Shown here piece by piece: positions 37,968-44,430 of a DNA stretch of 64,000 bases; the stretch's first letter is position 1; every line of letters begins with the position of its first letter. The DNA is from Prevotella sp. Rep29 (GTDB lineage: Bacteria; Bacteroidota; Bacteroidia; Bacteroidales; Bacteroidaceae). The notes below the pieces were generated by a model that searched no databases, was not told the DNA's origin, and worked only from the letters and a program-made list of their open reading frames with translations. A program made the translations under genes and the position numbers. The stretch lies in NCBI RefSeq assembly GCF_019551475.1, contig NZ_CP047159.1, forward strand, positions 1,364,001 to 1,428,000. The letters are read 5' to 3'.

Positions 37968-39581
37968 ATGAAGAAACTATTATTAGGTGACGAAGCTATT
38001 GCACAGGGAGCAATAGACGCTGGTCTCAGCGGGGTGTATGCTTATCCGGGCACTCCCTCAACAGAGATTACAGAGTACATTCAGGAGTCGCCGATTGCAA
38101 AGGAACGTGATTTGCACCGTAAGTGGTGCACGAACGAAAAGACTGCCATGGAGGCAGCTCTGGGCATGTCGTTCATGGGTAAAAGGGCGTTGGTCTGCAT
38201 GAAGCACGTAGGTTTGAACGTTTGTGCCGACCCGTTTGTGAATTCGGGTATGACGGGTACGAACGGTGGACTGGTGGTGCTTGTGGCTGACGACCCGTCG
38301 ATGCACTCTTCGCAGGATGAGCAGGACAGTCGTTTCTACGGCAAGTTTGCGTTGATTCCGACATTTGAACCGGCTAATCAGCAGGAGGCTTACGACATGA
38401 TGGAAGTGGCTTTCGAGTATTCAGAGCGTGTGAAACTGCCTGTATTGATGCGTGTAACGACGCGCATGGCGCACTCGCGGGCTGTCGTGGAAATCAAGGA
38501 CGAGCCGCGTAAGGAGAACGAATTGAACTATAATGCTGACTCGAGCAGTTGGGTTTTGCTGCCGGCGAATGCGCGCAAGCGCAACGACATCGTCACAAAG
38601 CAGCAGCTTGAGTTGGAGGAGGATGCTGCGGAGCGTTCGCCTTGGAACGTTTACAAGGATGCAGCGGACCACTCGGTGGGCATCGTGGCGAGCGGTATTG
38701 CGTACAACTACCTGTGTGAATGCTTCCCCGAAGGGTGTCCTTATCCTGTGCTGAAGATAGGACAGTATCCGCTTCCGAAGAAGTTGGTGCGCCGGATGTG
38801 TGACGAGTGCGACGCGGTACTGGTAGCCGAAGAGGGACAGCCATTTATCGAAGACATGTTGCGGGGTGTGATGCCGGGCAACACGGAGGTACGTGGTCGC
38901 CTCACGGGCGAACTCCCACGGACGGGCGAACTTAATCCGGACGTGATGAAACGGGCGCTCGGACTCAAGACGGAGGCAACTTTCGAGGCGTGCGGAGACG
39001 TAGTTTCTCGTCCGCCGGCACTCTGTCAGGGATGCGGACACCGCGATGTGTATGCTGCTCTGAACGAGGTGCTGCGTGAGTACGACAATCCGCGTGTCTT
39101 CGGCGACATCGGCTGTTACACGCTGGGCTTCTTGCCACCGTTCCGCGCGATTCACTCTTGCGTTGACATGGGTGCGAGCATCACGATGGCGAAGGGTGCG
39201 GCAGATGCCGGACAGTGGCCGGCAGTGGCAGTCATCGGCGACTCTACGTTCACTCACAGTGGCATGACGGGATTGCTGGATGCTGTAAACGAAAATGCCA
39301 ACATCGTCGTAATCATCAGCGACAACCTCACCACGGGCATGACGGGTGGTCAGGACAGTGCCGGCACGAATAAGTTTGAGGCTATCTGCCGCGGACTTGG
39401 CGTGCCCGAGGAGCATCTGCGCGTGGTTGTTCCGCTGCCAAAAAACATGCCGGAAATTACTCGCATCATACGTGAAGAGATTAACTATCAAGGCGTCAGC
39501 GTCATCATTCCGCGTCGCGAATGCATGCAAACGCTGCAGCGCCACCTTAAACAAAAGAAAGCAAAGGAGGCTCAGAAATGA
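37968..39581 (+). CDS. iorA: Indolepyruvate ferredoxin oxidoreductase, alpha subunit
   Basis: A 537-aa thiamine-diphosphate enzyme subunit oxidising aryl-pyruvates (from Trp, Phe, Tyr) to acyl-CoA. It has the N-terminal GDEAIAQGAIDAGLSGVYAYPGTPSTEI, CQGCGHRDVYAAL, and the ThDP-binding GDSTFTHSGMTGLLDAV with NLTTGMTGGQDS. The family's C-terminal ferredoxin domain with two 4Fe-4S clusters is missing: the protein ends shortly after IPRRECMQTLQRH in a Lys-rich tail, so electrons must leave by a separate ferredoxin. It overlaps iorB by four bases. Confidence 0.93.
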   Translation: MKKLLLGDEAIAQGAIDAGLSGVYAYPGTPSTEITEYIQESPIAKERDLHRKWCTNEKTAMEAALGMSFMGKRALVCMKHVGLNVCADPFVNSGMTGTNGGLVVLVADDPSMHSSQDEQDSRFYGKFALIPTFEPANQQEAYDMMEVAFEYSERVKLPVLMRVTTRMAHSRAVVEIKDEPRKENELNYNADSSSWVLLPANARKRNDIVTKQQLELEEDAAERSPWNVYKDAADHSVGIVASGIAYNYLCECFPEGCPYPVLKIGQYPLPKKLVRRMCDECDAVLVAEEGQPFIEDMLRGVMPGNTEVRGRLTGELPRTGELNPDVMKRALGLKTEATFEACGDVVSRPPALCQGCGHRDVYAALNEVLREYDNPRVFGDIGCYTLGFLPPFRAIHSCVDMGASITMAKGAADAGQWPAVAVIGDSTFTHSGMTGLLDAVNENANIVVIISDNLTTGMTGGQDSAGTNKFEAICRGLGVPEEHLRVVVPLPKNMPEITRIIREEINYQGVSVIIPRRECMQTLQRHLKQKKAKEAQK

Positions 39582-40150
39582 AGACAGACATTATCTTATG
39601 CGGAGTAGGGGGGCAGGGAATCCTCTCCATAGCGACCATCATCGGCGAAGCTGCGCTGAAGGAAGGTCTTTACATCAAGCAGGCTGAAGTGCACGGAATG
39701 TCACAGCGCGGAGGCGACGTGCAGTCTAATCTGCGCATCTCGAGTGCGCCCATACACAGCGACCTCATAGCGCAGGGACAGGCAGACGTCATCATATCGA
39801 TGGAACCGATGGAGGCGCTGCGCTATCTGCCTTACCTCAAGCGTGACGGATGGGTCATCACATCGACAACCCCGTATGTCAATATACCGAACTATCCCGA
39901 CATGGAGGTAATCAACGGTGACTTGGCGAAACTGCCCAACGTCATCGCAATCGACATCGAGGAGATGGCAAAGGAGGGCGGCGTACCCCGTTCGGCGAAC
40001 GTCATCCTGCTCGGAGCGGCTCAGCAGGCTCTGGGACTGGACTACGAGAAGCTCGAAGACGCCATCCGCCGGGTGTTCGGACGCAAGGGCGAAGCCGTCG
40101 TTGAGGCAAACATCAAGGCGCTCGCTATCGGACGAAGCCACCAGAAATAG
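39578..40150 (+). CDS. iorB: Indolepyruvate ferredoxin oxidoreductase, beta subunit
   Basis: A 190-aa gamma-domain-type subunit with GVGGQGILSIATIIGEAALKEG (8-29), VHGMSQRGGDVQSNLRIS and NVILLGAA. It starts inside the last codon of iorA (ATGA overlap), giving tight coupling of the two subunits. The pair supports aromatic amino acid fermentation together with peptide-cleaving enzymes in the region. Confidence 0.95.
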   Translation: MKTDIILCGVGGQGILSIATIIGEAALKEGLYIKQAEVHGMSQRGGDVQSNLRISSAPIHSDLIAQGQADVIISMEPMEALRYLPYLKRDGWVITSTTPYVNIPNYPDMEVINGDLAKLPNVIAIDIEEMAKEGGVPRSANVILLGAAQQALGLDYEKLEDAIRRVFGRKGEAVVEANIKALAIGRSHQK

Positions 40151-40201
40151 GGCAGGGGAAGACAGGCGGCGGAATGCCAGAATCCTGCCTGGCGACTGTT
40201 T

Positions 40202-40244
40202 GCGTCCAGCTTTTTCACTTTGTGAAGGGGCTGGGCGCTTTTTT
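40202..40244 (+). terminator. Terminator of iorAB
   Basis: GCGTCCAGC / GCTGGGCGC stem with an inner TTTTCAC / GTGAAgg pairing and a TTTTTT run. Confidence 0.8.
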
Positions 40245-40276
40245 GTAAGCCATGGTTTCCGTCTGTGTCAGCTAAT

Positions 40277-40401
40277 ATATATAATAATGTGTAGCGTCTT
40301 GGACGGACCGTTCCCACACATTCCCATGACAGAAAACATGTTGCAGAGATACCATAAAAGCCGGCTGGATTTCTCCAGCCGGCTTTTATTGATTGTCTTT
40401 T
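40277..40401. repeat. 125-bp direct repeat, left copy (IS-flanking duplication)
   Basis: Identical over all 125 bases to 42085-42209. It contains a terminator-like stem, AAAAGCCGGCTGG / CCAGCCGGCTTTT, at 40356-40387. It ends exactly where the IS terminal repeat CCTGACTTC begins. Confidence 0.95.
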
Positions 40402-42084
40402 CCTGACTTCGTCAATGCGCCACCCAAATTAAGATTTGTTGCCAGATATGTCGAAAAGTGGTTTCACTGCGAGGTGCTTCTCCGTCAAGAAGAGTGTCTT
40501 AGTGAAGTAAGTCCCGTTTTTAGGCATCCTTACCCTGATTGTCGTGATAGTTTTGGCTGCCTCAAGCACCTTATCGACACTCATCCCAATCTTGTTAATG
40601 GCAATGAGTCGCTCCAGTTCCTTATATACCTTATAGGCGATGAAGCAAATGCAGACATGTGCCTCTATCCTACGTTCTGTAAAATGAAACATCGGACGCA
40701 TTTCCAGAGTTCCTTTTGAAATACGGAATGCACGTTCCACCACCCAGAGTCCATGATACTCGGCAATGACACGCTCGGCGTCAAGGTCTGTATTGGTGAT
40801 GTAGCCCTTGAGTCCGTCCCACTGGCAGTCCTCTGCAATCTTCTCTTCGCTGATGACGACTTCTATGTCCTTGCTGATTTCAAGAAACTTGTTGTAGCCA
40901 CGCTTGTTCACCTGACTCTTCGTGATGCGTCCGGTCTTATAGGCTTTTCTCAATCGGACAATTCCGCGGTCACGGTTGTAGGCATCCTTCTTTGCACGCT
41001 TGTCGGAATAACTGACGATAAGTCTTTCCCCATTCTCACGTTTGTAGTCGTAACAGGCTTTATCAACCTTCTCTAAAGAGAGAATCCATTGCTTCACGCT
41101 TGCGCTCTCGCTCTTGATGCGGGCTCCAAGTATGTAGTTGTAGCCAGCCTCCTGCAGCAAAGTGACATTGTTCTTGTTCATCAAGCCTGAGTCTGCCACC
41201 ACAACAAAATCTTTCCCCAGATTGAAACGCTGCTTGAAGTCATCTATCATTGGTATCATGGTGAAGCCCTCATACTGGCTGCCGTTGAACAGAGAGTATG
41301 AAAGCGGGTAGCCTCCTTCTGATACAAGCAGACCGAGTATAACCTGTGACTCTGCCGTCTTTCCATCCTTTGAAAACCCCGGTTCACGCAATACGTCCGT
41401 CTGTGCTGTCTCAAAGTAGAGCGTCGTCACGTCGTAGAACATCAATCCAATCTTGCCTCCGAACAGTTTCCGGGTGTGCTCTACGCTAATCTGCTGCGCA
41501 AGCTCCATCTGGGTATTGTAGAGCTTGTCCATGTAGCGATAGATGTGGTTGAGGTCAACATCTTCATCATAATATGACTTCAGGTAATCTACTGTGGCAA
41601 GTTTGCTTCTGGGCTGCGACACCCTTGCGATTACCAAATGACGCAGAATCTCATCGGGAATCCGGTTGAAGCCGATGCTGTCATAGACTTGATCAAGCAG
41701 AAGCCGAGTACCGTTTATCAACACGTTGTCAATATTGCTAAGGAAACGCTCTGTCTCCTCGACTTCCTTTCCCTTGCGGTCATCAAAGTCAAGTTCTTGC
41801 TGACCGCCAAATGAACGTATCCATGCAGCAGCCTTATCGCATAATGAATGTATTTCCTCTTCGGATGTAGAGGAGCCAAACGATTTTATTTCTTTATACT
41901 TTCCACTCGCTTTACTGACCACTACCACACTTGTAGAGCCGGAACGATTGTGTTTCTTGCGTACATACATGGTGCAAAGGTACACGTTTTTCGCTTGCGC
42001 CACCCAAACCACCCAATAATTTTACGTAACTCGCTGATTATCATTGTGCGCTATATGATGGCGCAAAAAAGTGATGAAGTCAGG
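40402..42084 (-). mobile_element. IS1634-family insertion sequence, 1683 bp
   Basis: Bounded by imperfect terminal inverted repeats: CCTGACTTCGTCA at the left end and, on the complementary strand at the right end, CCTGACTTCATCA, each followed by a GCGCCA a few bases in. One transposase gene fills the element. The 125-bp perfect direct repeats immediately outside both ends mark an unusually long target duplication, a trait first reported for IS1634 of Mycoplasma mycoides. The element lies between the convergent iorB and DUF1573 genes and breaks neither. Confidence 0.93.
40429..41970 (-). CDS. IS1634-family transposase (IS4-group DDE)
   Basis: A 513-aa transposase. The DDE-type core has a first Asp in MFYDVTTLYFE, the segment AESQVILGLLVSEGGYPLSYSLFNG, a second Asp in FVVVADSGLMNKNN, and the Glu region YHGLWVVERAFRISKGTLEMRP resembling the YREK signature. 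It seems intact with no frameshift, so the element may still be active. ATG 41970 (MYVRKKHNRSG) is preferred to a start 14 codons upstream because it follows the likely minus-strand leader. Confidence 0.93.
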   Translation of the reverse strand: MYVRKKHNRSGSTSVVVVSKASGKYKEIKSFGSSTSEEEIHSLCDKAAAWIRSFGGQQELDFDDRKGKEVEETERFLSNIDNVLINGTRLLLDQVYDSIGFNRIPDEILRHLVIARVSQPRSKLATVDYLKSYYDEDVDLNHIYRYMDKLYNTQMELAQQISVEHTRKLFGGKIGLMFYDVTTLYFETAQTDVLREPGFSKDGKTAESQVILGLLVSEGGYPLSYSLFNGSQYEGFTMIPMIDDFKQRFNLGKDFVVVADSGLMNKNNVTLLQEAGYNYILGARIKSESASVKQWILSLEKVDKACYDYKRENGERLIVSYSDKRAKKDAYNRDRGIVRLRKAYKTGRITKSQVNKRGYNKFLEISKDIEVVISEEKIAEDCQWDGLKGYITNTDLDAERVIAEYHGLWVVERAFRISKGTLEMRPMFHFTERRIEAHVCICFIAYKVYKELERLIAINKIGMSVDKVLEAAKTITTIRVRMPKNGTYFTKTLFLTEKHLAVKPLFDISGNKS

Positions 42085-42209
42085 ATATATAATAATGTGT
42101 AGCGTCTTGGACGGACCGTTCCCACACATTCCCATGACAGAAAACATGTTGCAGAGATACCATAAAAGCCGGCTGGATTTCTCCAGCCGGCTTTTATTGA
42201 TTGTCTTTT
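42085..42209. repeat. 125-bp direct repeat, right copy (IS-flanking duplication)
   Basis: Exact copy of 40277-40401. Its stem at 42164-42195 is now the terminator of the DUF1573 gene, while the left copy lies behind iorB. Confidence 0.95.
42164..42195. terminator. Terminator inside the duplicated segment
   Basis: AAAAGCCGGCTGG / CCAGCCGGCTTTT, with T-runs in both directions; it was probably the shared terminator of iorB and DUF1573 before the IS arrived. Confidence 0.85.
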
Positions 42210-42229
42210 TATCGTCTTTCGCCGTCAGG

Positions 42230-42610
42230 TCAGTCCGTCATTTCACCCTCAATGTACAGACGGGTCATTTCGGGCTTGCCGTTTGTCTGTATCGTAATGG
42301 TCTTCTTGAAATAGCCGGGCACGCGACCTGCTCCGTTATAAGCAACCTTGATTTCGCCTTTCTGTCCCGGAGCAATCGGGGTCTTAGTGTACTTAGGAAC
42401 CGTGCAGCCGCAACTTGCCACTGCCTGATTGATAACCAATGGCTTCTCGCCAACGTTTGTGAAAGTGAATACACATTCCTGCTTGGCGTTCTTACTGGAG
42501 AATTTGCCGAAGCTGTGTGTGACTTTTTCGAATTTGGCTTCTGCCGGCTTTTGTGCTGAAACCAACAAACATACTGCCAGCAAAGACATTGTAAATAGTA
42601 TTCTTTTCAT
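42230..42610 (-). CDS. DUF1573 exported protein
   Basis: A 126-aa protein with a signal peptide (KRILFTMSLLAVCLLVSA) and a DUF1573 immunoglobulin-like domain: FEKVTHSFGKFSSKNAKQECVFTFTNVG, VASCGCTVPKYTKTPIAPGQKGEI, and IYIEGEM-type end. The Cys-Gly-Cys is typical. The role is unknown; the family is abundant and exported in Bacteroidetes. It follows rpoD after 76 bases. ATG 42610 opens the signal peptide. Confidence 0.92.
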   Translation of the reverse strand: MKRILFTMSLLAVCLLVSAQKPAEAKFEKVTHSFGKFSSKNAKQECVFTFTNVGEKPLVINQAVASCGCTVPKYTKTPIAPGQKGEIKVAYNGAGRVPGYFKKTITIQTNGKPEMTRLYIEGEMTD

Positions 42611-42686
42611 ATTCAATCCTTTCATTTATATTGTCTTTAATGTTTAGATGAATGACTATCTAAAATGTTTAATCCGTCATGCAGGA

Positions 42687-43559
42687 CTATCCCAGATATT
42701 TCATGAGAATCTTCGCATTGCCACTGTCGCGCAGCTTGGCAATGCTCTTTTCCCTGATTTGGCGTACACGCTCACGAGTCAGCCCGAGCTGATCGCCGAT
42801 TTCCTCCAAACCTTTCTCGTGACAGCCAATGCCGAAACACTCGCGAATAATGGTAATCTCACGCTCTTTGAGCACCTTGTTCAACACGGAATTCAACTCA
42901 AGTGCCATCGACTCGTGGTCAACCTGACGGTCGGTGCGACTGTCATCGCCACTCGGCATCACATCAAGCATACAGTTGTCCTCACCGTCCTGGAATGGGG
43001 CGTCGATACTCACGTGGTGACCGTCAGCCATGAGACTTTGTCCAATCTTTTCCTCGTCGAGTTTGGTTGCCTCAGAAAGCTCCGACACTGAAGGATGACG
43101 CTGATTCTCTTGCTCAAAACGGTTGATTTCGTGGTTAATCTTGTTAAGCGAACCAACCTGGTTGAGCGGGAGCCTTACGATGCGGCTCTGCTCGGCTATC
43201 GCCTGCAGAATGCTCTGGCGTATCCACCAAACGGCATAAGAGATGAACTTGAAACCGCGTGTCTCGTCAAACTTCTGCGCAGCTTTTATCAATCCGATAT
43301 TACCCTCGTCGATCAAGTCGGTCAGCGTAAGTCCCTGATGCTGATATTGTTTGGCAACGGACACGACGAAACGCAAGTTGGCTGTGACCAACTTGTCCTT
43401 AGCCCGTTCGCCTTCCGGTCCGCCTTTTTTGATTTTCTGCGCCAATTCAATCTCTTCATCAATAGAAATCAATGGCGCACGTCCAATCTCCACCAGATAT
43501 TTGTCCAGTGCCTCACTCGAGCGATTGGTAATACTCTTTTGGATTTTCAGTTGTCTCAT
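42687..43559 (-). CDS. rpoD: Primary RNA polymerase sigma factor (sigma-70 family)
   Basis: A 290-aa housekeeping sigma factor of the short Bacteroidetes type without region 1.1. Region 1.2 ([19 protein letters not shown]), region 2 ([49 protein letters not shown]), region 3 ([15 protein letters not shown]) and region 4 ([23 protein letters not shown]) are intact. It recognises the TTTG / TAnnTTTG promoters found throughout this window. Confidence 0.97.
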   Translation of the reverse strand: [290 protein letters not shown]

Positions 43560-43627
43560 TTAACGTGCAAAAGTTGTTAAGTGGCTGATTTACAATTTAA
43601 TAAAGCAAAATGTTTTTAAAAACGTTG

Positions 43628-43635
43628 CAAAATTA
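43628..43635 (-). promoter_or_regulatory. -7 box of rpoD
   Basis: Minus strand TAATTTTG, 68 bases before ATG 43559. The 43636-43880 stretch holds no other signal I can see. Confidence 0.55.
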
Positions 43636-43880
43636 CAAAAAAAATCAATAGGTTGTACACTTTTATATGTTTAATTTGCTTAATAAAACTTAAATCGCGG
43701 TTTAGGAGTTCGAGATTGCGCTGAAACAAAATGAAGTGGGGTAGGAGCAACTGGACTATTCCGTCAATCCACTTTTTTGAAATTAAAGTCCGCAAAATGT
43801 TCTACTATCTTTACAAATCCGAGGTGTTTCCGACAAATTTCTGCATCGAAGAATAAGCAGCTTTACAAACCTTCACAATT

Positions 43881-44094
43881 GTATATTTATACAGTTGCAT
43901 CCGCATTGCAGGACAATTTGCAAAGTTCTGATTTTCAACTCGTTATATATGGCCTTCTAAAAGTGCCACTTTCAGCGTGTAAAAGTTGAACTTTTAGCGC
44001 CTGAAAGTTGAACTTTTAGAACGCAAAAGTTCAACTTTTGGAAAATGAAAGTTCACCCGTCATATTTATACGCTTTCGTGGTATATTTATACAG
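43881..44094 (+). repeat. Modular 22-bp palindrome array element, copy D (5 units)
   Basis: GTATATTTATACAG at 43881; first unit at 43959, 78 bases later. Units at 43959, 43981, 44003, 44025 and 44047 (22-bp period). The first unit carries the paired variant AAAAGTGCCACTTT and the others GTTSAAC. Closing motifs TCATATTTATAC (44060) and GTATATTTATACAG (44081). Total 214 bp. Confidence 0.9.
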
Positions 44095-44140
44095 AGATGG
44101 AGGGGAGAGTAAAAACAGACTGCTCTATTCACGAAAAGAG

Positions 44141-44211
44141 AGCGGAATACGGGAATCGAACCCGCCTCTCAGGCTTGGGAAGCCCACGCACTACCGATGT
44201 GCTAATTCCGC
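44141..44211 (-). tRNA. tRNA-Gly (anticodon CCC)
   Basis: A 71-nt cloverleaf on the minus strand: acceptor GCGGAAT / ATTCCGC, D arm GCAC..GTGC, anticodon stem TGGGC / GCCTG with loop TTCCCAA (anticodon CCC), TPsiC GGTTCGATTC. No CCA encoded. Confidence 0.92.
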
Positions 44212-44221
44212 CTTAACAATA

Positions 44222-44272
44222 AAAGATTAAAAGAACGTCATGCCAAAAGGCATATCCATTGTTTTAATCTTT
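44222..44272. repeat. Inverted repeat in the tRNA spacer
   Basis: AAAGATTAAAA / TTTTAATCTTT with an inner ATGCC / GGCAT stem, lying between tRNA-Gly and tRNA-Thr. It may be a processing hairpin in a joint tRNA transcript. Confidence 0.5.
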
Positions 44273-44276
44273 ATGG

Positions 44277-44349
44277 AGCCGATACCCGGACTCGAACCGG
44301 GGACCTATTCATTACGAATGAATTGCTCTACCAACTGAGCCATATCGGC
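44277..44349 (-). tRNA. tRNA-Thr (anticodon CGT)
   Basis: A 73-nt cloverleaf on the minus strand: acceptor GCCGATA / TATCGGC, D arm GCTC..GAGC, anticodon stem ATTCA / TGAAT with loop TTCGTAA (anticodon CGT), TPsiC GGTTCGAGTC. No CCA encoded. Confidence 0.95.
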
Positions 44350-44430
44350 AACGGTACAGGGCGAATAATCGTTCGCCTGATTTTATGCGGTGCAAAGGTA
44401 GTGTTATTTTTCGTATGCGCAAAATATTTT

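Noticed and set aside
38421-39554. 377-codon minus-strand open frame opposite iorA
   Set aside because: A shadow of the iorA codon pattern with Arg/His-rich composition.
44100-44400. Possible integration site at the tRNA-Gly/tRNA-Thr pair
   Set aside because: No integrase and no duplicated tRNA 3' end were seen on either side.
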